Source: M55B167 sp964406095 (GTDB taxonomy: Bacteria; Verrucomicrobiota; Kiritimatiellia; RFP12; UBA1067). Taken from it: a stretch of DNA of 37,662 nucleotides. The stretch's first letter is position 1, and every line of letters begins with the position of its first letter. Positions 23,843 to 32,523 of this stretch are shown piece after piece. The notes under the pieces are model-generated. The model was not told where the DNA came from. It searched no databases and was given only the letters and a program-made list of their open reading frames with translations. The position numbers and the translations under genes are program-made. The stretch covers positions 1-37,662 of the forward strand of contig CAYOQJ010000078.1 of the NCBI GenBank assembly GCA_964406095.1, read 5' to 3'.

Positions 23843-26625
23843 AAGTCGCGCTGTTCGCGCTGCCGCACCAGCCAGAGGATCAAGGGCAGTGCCATGATAA
23901 TGCAAAGCGCAAATGCGAAAACCGCGCCTCTGAGAATAATCAGCCACGGAATGCTGAGCGTCATCGGCAAGCCGCCAAAAGGCATCCACGCCCGGGTCCA
24001 GCCGGTGAAGGTCCAGCCGATGAAGAAACCCGACAAAATGCTCAGTGAAATTCCGCAAATGCCGGTTATCATCGCCTCGCCTGCAAGTATGCGCGTAAGC
24101 TGACTGCGGGTGAGTCCAACGGCGCGCATGACTGCTATTTCCCGGGCTGAATTTTGAAAGGATGCAAGCAGCAGCGTGATTATGCCGGTTGACAGAACAA
24201 TTAAAGACCAGAATGGAGCCCGCGCCATATCACCGATCAGGTGTGCGCCATGAGCCAGTGTGCCATCGGCGATTTCATCCCGGTGATGCACGCGCACCGT
24301 GTTGGCTTCATCGATCCGCAGCGCGGCGCGAATATCTTTTTCAAGTGCAATGCCCGCTTCAAGTGCGCCGCGCGCCCGGTATGCGTCGCTGAGATTGGCC
24401 CAGAGAAAATAGGTGCCCCCGCGGTTGCCGCTGAATCGCCGGGCGCACTCCTGATTGACAAACACCGGACCCATTGTGCCAGACGGCATGTTGTTGCGTC
24501 CGCGCAGTTGCGCCCGGGAGGTGACTAAATGCCAGTTAAGATCAATGACGCCCGCGACTTTCAAACTGGCAATGTTGTCGATTTGCTGCTTCGGCGCTTT
24601 TCCTGAAGCGTATTCAATACAGTTGAATGTTAAGTTATCGCCGATATGCAAACCGGTTTCACGGGCGAACATGCTGGTTATCAGACAGGCATCGCCTTGT
24701 TGCAATGCCTGTGCGGCTTCGCTGCGGTTGCCTTGCACAAAACGCCAGGGTGCCAAGGGGTTGTCACCGCCGAAAGCGCTTTGCGGATCGGCGCCGAAAA
24801 GAATGATGTTGGGAAAGGAAGGGGGGCGTCCGGATGCTTTAACTGTGCGCGCAATCATATTGCTCGCAAGATTGAATTGCCGCGCTTCAATCTCCAGACA
24901 GCGGCCATCTCTAATTCCGGGGGTCACGGCAACTGCTGAATGCGCGCCGCGCGGCACCCCGTTAGGCAGAATTGAGACGATGACGTCGGGGAACTCCTTA
25001 CTGGGAAGAAAGGGCGCCATCATGGAACCGCCCCATATATGGATGGCGACATAGGTGCCAAGGCCAACCGCCAGCAGCAGAACCATACCGGCGGTTTGAG
25101 CGAAATGACGACTGACGCGCTGACGCAGCAGTTGCCTGTCGATTGCCAGCAGCGCGCAGATCGGCGGCACCGCACAGCGCTCGATTATTATAATCAGCAT
25201 TGGCAGTGCTAACAGCAGACCGGTAATGTGTGAGGGTATGCCGATCACAAGCAGCAGGATGCTGCGCCACAAGGCTGACAACGGAAGCGGCAGAGTGAAG
25301 ATCAGCATCGGGAACAGCAACGCAATGCCTGTAATGGTTCTCACAGTTGAAGGTTGTTTGTGGCTGACGATCTCCTCCTTTAATGCATCCAGTGGATGGA
25401 TGCGCATAGCGCGCCGACACGGCCATATCAGACTGACTGCTGTGATCAGAGCTACACCCGCACCAGCCAGCAGAGGCGTGTACCATCCCAGAGCGCTGCC
25501 CTCGGGAAATGTCTCCGGCGTGCAGGCGGCAAACAGAGCCAGCAGTGTCCAGCCGCCGAACGTGCCAATGATCCAGCCGCTGAAACCGACTAGCGCAGCC
25601 TCGCCAAATATCATCCTCATCACCTGTTGTTGTGTCATGCCCAGAGAGCGCAGCAAAGCCAGCTCGCGGATTTTCTGTTCAATACCAACAGTTAAGCTGT
25701 TAATCAGCATGCAAAAGGCAGTTAAAACCGACAAGGTCAGAAGTAACGGTGCCTGTCGCTTGAAGTTGCGCAGATTGTCGTTAGTCAGTGACGCCTCTGT
25801 TTCACGACGCGCACAGAAGTTGAGTGCGCTGAGAATACTGCTCTCCGCCATTAGCGAGCTGGCGATGTCGCGCAATTTAGCAGTGGATGCCTGACCCTGC
25901 ATTTCGCACAGCAGAAGGTTGGGCAACAGAGGATCTTCTGGGATGCCTTTGGCCTGTCGTAGCACTTTATCCGTTGTGAAAACATTGGGGAATCCTCGAA
26001 TTGTTTCCGGGAAATCAATGATCGCACTGATCTTGACCGTGACAGTGCCGGATTTGGTCAGCAGAACCAGGGTTGAACCGATCGCAGGCGGATCAAGCCG
26101 ACGCGGTGTGAAAAGAGCCGAGCAGACCGCTGCCAGCGGTTCATCGCCCTGCGCATCCGGCCACTCGCCTTTGACATGCGCCTCTGTATACGGGCAGCCG
26201 GAGGGTGTGGCCGCGCTCAGATAGGCGGTTAGCGGCGGACCTTGCAGAATTCTGCCGTCGGGACGGTAATCGACGGTTGCGCGTGTTACTGAAAATGCAG
26301 AGGCGCTGATGATTTCAGGGTGTGCCTTAATCGCTTGCACAAAGTCGGGGGCAAGGGCGTTGTTAAGCGCTGCTCCGCCTTTGCGTCTGCCGGCGCCGGA
26401 GTCTTTAGAACGGGGCGGGCGTCCAACACCGGTGGGTTCGTTTGAGATCCAGCAGTTGAAAGGCGCTGTCATGCGCCGCGCGCGTTCGCGGCTTTGATGC
26501 ATGGCGGTGACGGTCAGCCCCAGCGACCAGACAAAGAGACCGGTTGCGGTAGCCACACCGGCGACGGCAGTAATGAAACGCAGCTTTTCAAAGCGAAGAC
26601 TTTTGACGACTAAATTGAGAGTCAT
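23839..26625 (-). CDS. ABC transporter permease with two FtsX domains
   Basis: Membrane part of a MacB/LolCE-like ABC system that moves lipids, lipoproteins, peptides or drugs through periplasmic mechanics rather than as a classical importer. The 928 residues give two tandem FtsX units: an N-terminal anchor (about 17-39), a periplasmic core, three helices near 295-420 with LALLRSLGMTQQQVMRMIFG, two or more extra helices in 430-560, a second periplasmic core, and a final three-helix unit after ~805 with IAVMRAVGLTRSQLTRILAG. The repeated 'RslGmt..q' texts are the FtsX coupling helices. The ATPase gene ends 30 bases upstream. The start MTLNLVVKSLRFEKLR is typical. Confidence 0.9.
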   Translation of the reverse strand: MTLNLVVKSLRFEKLRFITAVAGVATATGLFVWSLGLTVTAMHQSRERARRMTAPFNCWISNEPTGVGRPPRSKDSGAGRRKGGAALNNALAPDFVQAIKAHPEIISASAFSVTRATVDYRPDGRILQGPPLTAYLSAATPSGCPYTEAHVKGEWPDAQGDEPLAAVCSALFTPRRLDPPAIGSTLVLLTKSGTVTVKISAIIDFPETIRGFPNVFTTDKVLRQAKGIPEDPLLPNLLLCEMQGQASTAKLRDIASSLMAESSILSALNFCARRETEASLTNDNLRNFKRQAPLLLTLSVLTAFCMLINSLTVGIEQKIRELALLRSLGMTQQQVMRMIFGEAALVGFSGWIIGTFGGWTLLALFAACTPETFPEGSALGWYTPLLAGAGVALITAVSLIWPCRRAMRIHPLDALKEEIVSHKQPSTVRTITGIALLFPMLIFTLPLPLSALWRSILLLVIGIPSHITGLLLALPMLIIIIERCAVPPICALLAIDRQLLRQRVSRHFAQTAGMVLLLAVGLGTYVAIHIWGGSMMAPFLPSKEFPDVIVSILPNGVPRGAHSAVAVTPGIRDGRCLEIEARQFNLASNMIARTVKASGRPPSFPNIILFGADPQSAFGGDNPLAPWRFVQGNRSEAAQALQQGDACLITSMFARETGLHIGDNLTFNCIEYASGKAPKQQIDNIASLKVAGVIDLNWHLVTSRAQLRGRNNMPSGTMGPVFVNQECARRFSGNRGGTYFLWANLSDAYRARGALEAGIALEKDIRAALRIDEANTVRVHHRDEIADGTLAHGAHLIGDMARAPFWSLIVLSTGIITLLLASFQNSAREIAVMRAVGLTRSQLTRILAGEAMITGICGISLSILSGFFIGWTFTGWTRAWMPFGGLPMTLSIPWLIILRGAVFAFALCIIMALPLILWLVRQREQRDF

Positions 26626-26655
26626 AAATTTTTCCGCGTGATTGAGTGTTCGTGT

Positions 26656-27405
26656 TTAAGAGTTTTTTGCCATAGTTTCCAGGTAGTGCGCCGAGACTAA
26701 TGCGGCATCATGCGCTGTTCTGAATGCGCCTGCCAGACAGCCGTCTTTAAGCAGATGAACCTGCTCAGCGGTGGCGGCCACAACCGGGTCATGACTGACA
26801 AGCAGAACAGTGCGGCCCTCTTCACTGTTCATATGGCGCAGCAGGTCGCAGAATGCGTAACCGGTCGGCGAATCAAGGTTGCCGGTCGGCTCATCTGCCA
26901 GAATTATATCCGGGTCGGTGATCAGGGCGCGCGCAATCGCGGCGCGCTGCCGTTCACCTCCGCTTAATTGAGAAGGCAGGTGGCGACGGCGTTCAAACAA
27001 TCCCAGCTTGTTGAGCAGATCGCTGACGCGCGTCTGCTGCGGCAGGCGCCTGTCAAGCAGAAGGGGGAGGGTGATGTTTTCCTCCACTGAAAGGGATGGT
27101 ACCAAATTGAAATCCTGGAAAACCAGACCAATATGACGCCTGCGAAAACATGTGACTTCATGGTCTGACATTGCGTTGATGACGATTCCGTTGATGATTA
27201 TCTCGCCGCTGTCCGGTGCAATCAAGCCTGCCAGAAGATGAAGCAGTGTGCTTTTGCCGGCTCCGCTTGCACCCATGATCGCATTGAAAGAACCTCTACC
27301 TAGTGTGAGGTCAATCCCGTCCAGAACGGTTACTTTGTTGGGTTCATCGCCAAAGTGTTTTTTCAGATGCTTGACTTCCAAAATTGTTGCGCTGTGCGTT
27401 TCCAT
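26656..27405 (-). CDS. ABC transporter ATP-binding protein (LolD/MacB type)
   Basis: Energises the two-FtsX permease encoded 30 bases downstream. I start at the ATG at 27405 (METHSATILEVKHL), nine bases after GAGAGG; a TTG start 21 codons earlier lacks support. The 249-residue protein has Walker A GASGAGKST (45-53), a Q-loop in VFQDFNLVPSLSVEENITLP, signature LSGGERQ (147-153), Walker B IILADEP (167-173) and a switch histidine in VSHDP. The text VFQDFNLVPSLS plus EPTGNLDSPTG places it with LolD/MacB/FtsE-like ATPases. It is divergent from the Dpm-like gene, with a perfect palindrome in the shared region. Confidence 0.94.
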   Translation of the reverse strand: METHSATILEVKHLKKHFGDEPNKVTVLDGIDLTLGRGSFNAIMGASGAGKSTLLHLLAGLIAPDSGEIIINGIVINAMSDHEVTCFRRRHIGLVFQDFNLVPSLSVEENITLPLLLDRRLPQQTRVSDLLNKLGLFERRRHLPSQLSGGERQRAAIARALITDPDIILADEPTGNLDSPTGYAFCDLLRHMNSEEGRTVLLVSHDPVVAATAEQVHLLKDGCLAGAFRTAHDAALVSAHYLETMAKNS

Positions 27406-27495
27406 TGTCTTTTGCCTCTCCTGGATTGCGGGCTCTTCGTTTTTGCGTCTTGATTGCCTGTTCGACAAACTTGATAACTACAAGATTGTGTTCCG

Positions 27496-27511
27496 TTGCA
27501 ATATATTGCAA
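27496..27511. promoter_or_regulatory. Perfect 16-bp palindrome in a divergent promoter region
   Basis: TTGCAATATATTGCAA is identical on both strands. It lies between the ABC operon (minus) and the Dpm-like operon (plus). A half-site, GTTGCA, recurs at 27535-27540. It looks like an operator for a dimeric regulator; none is encoded beside it. Confidence 0.5.
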
Positions 27512-27593
27512 ACCTTCACTTATTTAATAATAACGTTGCAGAGTTTGAGCTGGTTCAGACAAAAAAACGTGGATGTTTCAACTTATAAAAGTA

Positions 27594-27599
27594 TATAAT
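27594..27599 (+). promoter_or_regulatory. Consensus -10 box directly before the Dpm-like gene
   Basis: TATAAT lies eight bases before the ATG at 27607. A transcript from it would begin at or next to that ATG, giving a leaderless mRNA. No good -35 box stands 16-18 bases upstream. Confidence 0.35.
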
Positions 27600-27606
27600 G
27601 GGTGCA

Positions 27607-28350
27607 ATGAGTGAAAAAATATTAATTATTATTCCTACTTATGATGAAAAAGAGAATGTGCAGCCGATAGCTGAAGCTGTTTTCAAGCAGCTTCCTGAGG
27701 GCGAAATTCTTTTTGTTGATGACAAATCGCCTGATGGCACCGGTGAAATTCTTGATCATATGGCGCGGGTGGATGCACGTGTTTTTGTGCTGCACAGAGA
27801 AAAAAAAGAGGGTCTTGGCAGAGCGTATATAGCCGGCTTTAAATGGGCGCTTGAGAGAGGATACGAATTTATATTTGAGATGGATGCCGATTTTTCACAT
27901 AATCCCGAGGCATTGCCGGTTATTCTGCAGGCTGCCCGTGATGGATGTGACCTTGTGATCGGCTCACGTTATATCGGTGGCATACGTGTTATGAACTGGC
28001 CGATGAGCCGCTTGTTGCTGTCCACTGGAGCAGGGTTGTATGTGCGGATTGTGACCGGTATGCCGATCCATGACCCTACCGGCGGTTTCAAATGCTTTCG
28101 TCGCAAAGTACTCGAGTCTATCGCGCTGGATCATATCACCTCCAATGGATACTCATTTCAGATTGAAATGAATCATAACGCCTGGATGCAGGGGTTTAAA
28201 ATAAAAGAGGTGCCGATTGTTTTTGAAGACAGGGTTGCCGGTTATTCAAAGATGAACAGCGATATCGCCTTTGAGGCGTTTATGATGGTGCTTAAGTTAT
28301 GGCATCGCTGCGGTTACCGACGCAAGCCACGTCAGGGGACTCCGGGATGA
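27607..28350 (+). CDS. Polyprenol-phosphate mannose synthase-like glycosyltransferase (GT2)
   Basis: Transfers mannose (or a similar sugar) from a nucleotide sugar to polyprenyl phosphate at the inner face of the membrane, making a lipid-linked sugar donor. The 247-residue soluble catalytic domain matches Dpm1/Ppm1: ILIIIPTYDEKENV at the start, the VDDKSPDGTGEIL donor site, the metal motif DADFSHNP, GSRYIGGIRVMNWPMSR, and DPTGGFKCFRRKVLE. No membrane anchor is fused. The ATG at 27607 is the natural family start; an in-frame ATG three codons earlier overlaps a TATAAT box. Its stop overlaps the next gene's start (ATGA), so the two are coupled. Confidence 0.9.
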   Translation: MSEKILIIIPTYDEKENVQPIAEAVFKQLPEGEILFVDDKSPDGTGEILDHMARVDARVFVLHREKKEGLGRAYIAGFKWALERGYEFIFEMDADFSHNPEALPVILQAARDGCDLVIGSRYIGGIRVMNWPMSRLLLSTGAGLYVRIVTGMPIHDPTGGFKCFRRKVLESIALDHITSNGYSFQIEMNHNAWMQGFKIKEVPIVFEDRVAGYSKMNSDIAFEAFMMVLKLWHRCGYRRKPRQGTPG

Positions 28351-29267
28351 AGTGGTGCGAAGGAAGGTCACTCGTAAGAGCGCTGCGTCCCGCTCAATGG
28401 ATAAAAAACAGTGTGGTAATTGCCGCCTGGTTTTTCGCACGCTGGGATCCCGGACAGCGTGATCACATTCTGGAGCAGAGTGCGCTGTTGCAGGTCGTAA
28501 CAGCGGTCTGCGCATTCTGTATGGTTTCAAGCGCTGTTTATTTAATTAATGATCTGCATGATATTGATGTTGATCGTTTGCATCCGATAAAAAAATCGCG
28601 TCCGCTCGCCGCAGGCGAAATCTCCAAACAGAGCGCTGTTGTTGTCGCGTTACTGTTGCTTCTGTTTTCATTCACGTCGGCTTTGCTGCTACCCCTTGGT
28701 TATATTGCCGTGCTGGCCGGATATGTGGTCATGCAGCTATTGTATACTTTTTTTCTCAAACGGATTGCTTTTGTAGATATATTTGTGATTGCCATCGGTT
28801 TTGTTATGCGCGCGGTTGCCGGAGCATTGGCATTGACGGTTAGAATTTCACCTTGGCTTCTGTTGTGCACCTTTCTGCTTTCGCTGTTTTTAGCTCTATG
28901 TAAAAGGCGTCATGAAAAGACGCAGGCTGCCGATTCCGGCAGTTCATTTCGAGAGACGCTTGCCGGTTATGATATACATGTGCTGGATATTCAAATAGGA
29001 GTTACGGCCGCTTCGACATTGGTCTGTTACGCTATGTATACACTATCCAGTGACACAATTGAACGTTTTGGTACGAGTGGTCTGGGCTTGACGATCCCTT
29101 TTGTGGTTTTTGGAATTTTCCGGTATCTGGATCTAGTCTATACCGGTGGCAGCGGAGGGCGACCTGAAAAAGTGCTGCTTGGTGATAAGATTATGATTAT
29201 CACAATACTTTGTTTCGCGGCTGCCGCGCTGGCCGTTTTCTGGTGTGCAAACAGGGGATTGTTGTAA
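28347..29267 (+). CDS. UbiA-family prenyltransferase (decaprenyl-phosphate phosphoribosyltransferase-like)
   Basis: An integral membrane transferase of 306 residues with eight or nine predicted helices. I start at the ATG at 28347, which overlaps the upstream stop as ATGA. The first aspartate motif is NDLHDIDVDRLHP (68-80), with the UbiA Asp-rich core, and the N-terminal RALRPAQWIKN is typical of the branch that joins PRPP to polyprenyl phosphate (the first step to decaprenyl-phosphoryl arabinose). Other UbiA enzymes prenylate quinones or haem, but this head and the pairing with a polyprenol-phosphate sugar synthase favour the lipid-sugar branch. The epimerase partners DprE1/DprE2 are not visible. 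Confidence 0.85.
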   Translation: MKWCEGRSLVRALRPAQWIKNSVVIAAWFFARWDPGQRDHILEQSALLQVVTAVCAFCMVSSAVYLINDLHDIDVDRLHPIKKSRPLAAGEISKQSAVVVALLLLLFSFTSALLLPLGYIAVLAGYVVMQLLYTFFLKRIAFVDIFVIAIGFVMRAVAGALALTVRISPWLLLCTFLLSLFLALCKRRHEKTQAADSGSSFRETLAGYDIHVLDIQIGVTAASTLVCYAMYTLSSDTIERFGTSGLGLTIPFVVFGIFRYLDLVYTGGSGGRPEKVLLGDKIMIITILCFAAAALAVFWCANRGLL

Positions 29268-30218
29268 ATGGATGATATGTTGCTGAATAAGGTTAAAAAG
29301 TTTTTTTCGTGTTTTTTTGTGTTGTTAACGCTGAGTTCACATGCGCAGTCAGAGGCTTTTGCCGGATATCGGGATGGTTTTTGCATGGATACGCTGGCAT
29401 TGCAGGTGCAGTTGGATCGACGGAATTTATCGTGCAATTGTGTGGATGGAGTTTGGGGCACTAAAACCGCCACCGCACTCATGACCTGGCAGTTGCTGAA
29501 CGATTTGGAACCTGATGGAATTCCGACAGAGTCTATTTTGGAGCACTTGGGGGGCACCACTAATGTTTTGACCAGTTATACTGTGACAGAGCTGGATTTA
29601 AATTCGATTGCTCCGATTCCCGAAAGCTGGTCCGGCAAGGCGTCTATGCCTAAGCTTGGTTATGAGAGTATCCAGGAGATGCTGGCTGAGCGGGGCCACA
29701 CCTCAATGCGAACCGTGGAGCGTCTGAACTCCGACCTGCCCTGGCCAAATCCGCCGCAACAATCGGTCGTGGTGCTGCCGAACTGCCACGTGCGGGAACA
29801 CCTTGCCGTGGCGGCATCTGTAAGAATTTCTCTTAACAGACGCGAAATAACCGTTTTCGATTACGCCGGCAGCTTGATCGCACTTTTCCCCTGTTCAATA
29901 GCCAGAAATCGGGCTCAGCGACCGGATGGCGAGATATTTGTCAAAAACGTTGCCGAAAAACCAACATATCACTATAACCCGAAACTCTTCGACCCGCATA
30001 CCACTGAGACAACCAGATTGACAATTCCGCCGGGCCCAAATAATCCGGTCGGTCTGGCTTGGATCGGGCTAACGTTGCCGGGGTACGGTATTCACGGCAC
30101 TCCCGTTCCGGAAAGAATCGGAGAAGCTGCGTCGCACGGCTGCTTCCGTTTGTCCAACTGGAATGCCAAACGACTTATTCAGCTGATCGAAATTGGCACA
30201 CCGGTGGTGGTCGAGTGA
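29268..30218 (+). CDS. L,D-transpeptidase (YkuD) with peptidoglycan-binding domain
   Basis: A periplasmic enzyme that makes 3-3 peptidoglycan crosslinks or attaches proteins to peptidoglycan. The 316-residue protein has a signal peptide (LNKVKKFFSCFFVLLTLSSH), a PG-binding-1-like helical domain near 38-96 (LALQVQLDRRN ... VDGVWGTKTATAL), a linker with LysM-like character, and a C-terminal YkuD domain from ~183. The catalytic motif is GIHGTPVPERIGEAASHGCF, with His276, His290, Cys292 and Arg294. It starts directly after the UbiA stop. AGGGG lies about ten bases before the ATG; an internal ATG three codons later is also possible. It is probably the third gene of the polyprenyl-sugar operon. Confidence 0.92.
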   Translation: MDDMLLNKVKKFFSCFFVLLTLSSHAQSEAFAGYRDGFCMDTLALQVQLDRRNLSCNCVDGVWGTKTATALMTWQLLNDLEPDGIPTESILEHLGGTTNVLTSYTVTELDLNSIAPIPESWSGKASMPKLGYESIQEMLAERGHTSMRTVERLNSDLPWPNPPQQSVVVLPNCHVREHLAVAASVRISLNRREITVFDYAGSLIALFPCSIARNRAQRPDGEIFVKNVAEKPTYHYNPKLFDPHTTETTRLTIPPGPNNPVGLAWIGLTLPGYGIHGTPVPERIGEAASHGCFRLSNWNAKRLIQLIEIGTPVVVE

Positions 30219-30403
30219 TCAACACTCAATGCGCTAAATCTAAGTACTTGATATGCCGATATGACGTGTGGATTGTCAAATTTTTTAGAGTGAACGGAAA
30301 GATAAATTTATGCGGACTTGCACAGGGAACTTCATATCAATTATACTTGAAAAGTGTTGCGCATGAATTGTGTCTTGCGTAAAACGCGGAAAGGCTGGAG
30401 ATA

Positions 30404-31759
30404 ATGAATCTGACACGTAAACAATTTCTGAATAACGTCGCTGTCGCCGGCATCGGTTTGAGCGCGGTTTCCCGGGGGACAGCTCAGAGCTCCGCCAGAA
30501 AATACCGAGTGGCGCTAATTGGCTGCGGTTGGTATGGTACCAGCGATCTGCTGCGTTTGATTCAAGTGGCCCAGGTCGAGGTGGTCGGATTATGTGATCC
30601 CGACCGTAACCAGATCGCCGTCACCAGCGCGCTGGTCTGCGAACGACAGAAATTGCAGATGCCGCCGCCCTCTTTCACCGATTATCGTGAGATGCTCTCC
30701 AAACGAAATTTCGATATCGTGATTATCGGTACGCCGGATCATTGGCATGCGCTGCAGATGATCGCGGCAGTTGAGGCAGGTGCGGATGTCTACGTTCAGA
30801 AGCCGATTAGTGCTGATGTGCTCGAGGGTGAGGCAATGGTGGCGGTTGCACGGCGGCATAACTGCGTGGTGCAGGTTGGCACACAGCGTAAGAGCACCCC
30901 GCATCTGATTGATGCCAAGTATAAAATCGTCGATTCCGGTCTGTTGGGCAGAATCGCACATGTGGATATGTGCTGTTACCACCACATGCGTGCGAATGGG
31001 AATCCGCCGGTGAAGCCGGTACCCGATTTTCTGGATTATGAGATGTGGAGCGGCCCGGCACCACTGCGTCCATATGACGATCTGCCACACAAACGCTGGT
31101 GGCGCACCTTTATGGAGTATGGTAACGGAATATGCGGCGATATGTGTGTGCACATGTTCGACACTGCACGCTGGATGCTCAATGTCGGCTGGCCCGAGCG
31201 TGTCTTTTCCAACGGCGGCATTTTTGTTCAGAAAGAGGGCAAGTCAAACATTGCCGACACCCAGACCGCCACCTTTGACTATGATGATCTGACGATGACC
31301 TGGCAGCACCGCACATGGGGTTCAGCACCCGATCCCGATTATCCCTGGGCTCTGGTGCTGCACGGCGAGAAAGGAATGCTCAAAGCCAGTACGATGCGGG
31401 CTGACTTCATTCCACACAATAAACGGGCAGAAAAGATTCACTTCGACTGTCTGTTTGAACGGGAGAAGTATCCCGAAGATGTGAAGGAAAAAGGTATTGA
31501 GTTGAATGCCGCACCCGCTACCCGGCAGCATATGCTTGATTTTCTCGCGGCAGTCGAGAAACGCAGTCGGCCGGTGGCGGATATCGAAGAGGGCCATATC
31601 TCAACAGCTAGCTGCATTCTGGCCAATGTGTCGCAGCAACTCGGTCGCGCCCTGGCGTATGATCCGGTAAAACACGAGGTGACCGGCGATGCGGAGGCTA
31701 CACGCCTGCTACGTCGTCCCTACCGTTCACCTTGGCAGCATCCAGCAACAAAGATATAA
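30404..31759 (+). CDS. Gfo/Idh/MocA-family oxidoreductase, exported
   Basis: An NAD(P)-dependent sugar oxidoreductase of 451 residues with a Tat-like leader: LTRKQFLNNVAVAGIGLSAV, as in many PVC and Bacteroidota homologues. The Rossmann domain opens with KYRVALIGCGWYGTSDLLR. The motif usually written EKP is QKP here (DVYVQKPIS), the form common in this secreted subfamily. The C-terminal alpha/beta domain contains CYHHMRANGNPP and MEYGNGICGDMCVHMFDTAR, with the putative catalytic histidine. GGAG precedes the ATG. Relatives oxidise hydroxyls of glycosides or inositols or hydrolyse glycosides by a redox route. A dispersed repeat begins within two to six bases of the stop, and a DUF1080 gene follows one gene later. 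Confidence 0.92.
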   Translation: MNLTRKQFLNNVAVAGIGLSAVSRGTAQSSARKYRVALIGCGWYGTSDLLRLIQVAQVEVVGLCDPDRNQIAVTSALVCERQKLQMPPPSFTDYREMLSKRNFDIVIIGTPDHWHALQMIAAVEAGADVYVQKPISADVLEGEAMVAVARRHNCVVQVGTQRKSTPHLIDAKYKIVDSGLLGRIAHVDMCCYHHMRANGNPPVKPVPDFLDYEMWSGPAPLRPYDDLPHKRWWRTFMEYGNGICGDMCVHMFDTARWMLNVGWPERVFSNGGIFVQKEGKSNIADTQTATFDYDDLTMTWQHRTWGSAPDPDYPWALVLHGEKGMLKASTMRADFIPHNKRAEKIHFDCLFEREKYPEDVKEKGIELNAAPATRQHMLDFLAAVEKRSRPVADIEEGHISTASCILANVSQQLGRALAYDPVKHEVTGDAEATRLLRRPYRSPWQHPATKI

Positions 31760-31760
31760 C

Positions 31761-31801
31761 TCGTTTAACTCAGTTTCTGAATTTCAAATGCCGTAAATAG
31801 G
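31761..31801 (+). repeat. Dispersed repeat, copy 2
   Basis: The 38 bases at 31764-31801 match the other copies (TTTAACTCAGTTTCTGAA ... CCGTAAATAGG). It starts just after the stop of the Gfo/Idh/MocA gene and reads in the same direction as that gene, whereas copies 1 and 3 read against their upstream gene. The neighbouring hairpin part seen at copy 1 is absent. Confidence 0.85.
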
Positions 31802-31941
31802 ATGAGATGAGCTTGCGATCCTCTCTGACCATGCGGCCCAGATGAAATTCTATATCACAGTTTTGATTTTAATTCGAATGTGACAAACAGTCTGTGATTT
31901 GATATCATCAAAGATCAATAACTCAGGAAAGGACAAATGCA

Positions 31942-32376
31942 ATGGCGCGAAGGTTAGTGGTATCATGTTTAACTGTTACAATCTTGCTGATTTTAGGCTG
32001 CGACAGAGGTGCGCAGAGCAAGGTTGCGACTGAGAAGAGCACTTCAGAAAAAAACGCTTATCCGATTCGGGAGTTGAACGATACCAATTTTGATTCGACG
32101 ATTGAAGAGGGAGTGGTACTGGTAGACTTCTGGGCTCCCTGGTGCCCGCCCTGCCGCGTGCAGCTGCCACTGGTGAAGAAGGCCGCTGAGCTACTTGTCG
32201 GCAAAGCTGTGGTTGCCAAGCTGAATGTGGACGAGGGCAAGAATTCCGCAGCAAGATTCAGCGTCAGCAGTATTCCGACACTCATAGTTTTCAAGGATGG
32301 CAAAGAGATCAAAAAATTTGTCGGTGTTACACAACCTGATGATCTGGTTGCTGCGGTTGAAACCGCGCTGCAGTGA
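31942..32376 (+). CDS. Thioredoxin-fold lipoprotein
   Basis: A small (144 aa) thiol-disulfide protein tethered to a membrane by lipid. The leader ends in the lipobox LILGC with Cys20 as the lipidated residue. The thioredoxin domain (about 42-144) has the active site FWAPWCPPCRVQLP (Cys68, Cys71) and the cis-proline in SSIPTLIVFKDGKE (Pro112). WCPPC in place of the usual WCGPC is common in extracytoplasmic thioredoxins. The rest is very thioredoxin-like, including LNVDEG. AGGAAAGGA stands eight bases before the ATG. It lies between two glycan-related exported proteins and may keep periplasmic cysteines reduced, but no partner is apparent. Confidence 0.9.
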   Translation: MARRLVVSCLTVTILLILGCDRGAQSKVATEKSTSEKNAYPIRELNDTNFDSTIEEGVVLVDFWAPWCPPCRVQLPLVKKAAELLVGKAVVAKLNVDEGKNSAARFSVSSIPTLIVFKDGKEIKKFVGVTQPDDLVAAVETALQ

Positions 32377-32461
32377 TCGCCATGCTGCCGTGCGGTGCAG
32401 TTTTGTGGGGTGTGTAACCGTAACATGATTGCATTATCTATTTTTCAACATTCGCTTCACA

Positions 32462-32482
32462 CCCTGAACGTGAGGTTCGGGG
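32462..32482 (+). other. Stem-loop in the leader of the DUF1080 gene
   Basis: CCCTGAAC and GTTCGGGG pair over eight positions (one G-T) around GTGAG, ending about 40 bases before the ATG. No T run follows. Its function is unknown and it may be chance. Confidence 0.3.
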
Positions 32483-32523
32483 ATGAACATAAAACGACGC
32501 TAAATAGAGAGAGGTACAGAATT

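Noticed and set aside
24455..25054. A 199-codon frame opposite the ABC permease gene
   Set aside because: Antisense shadow; the opposite strand encodes clear FtsX permease sequence.
32385..32412. CTGC...GCAG followed by TTTT after the thioredoxin gene as a terminator
   Set aside because: The stem is only four pairs with a loose loop.
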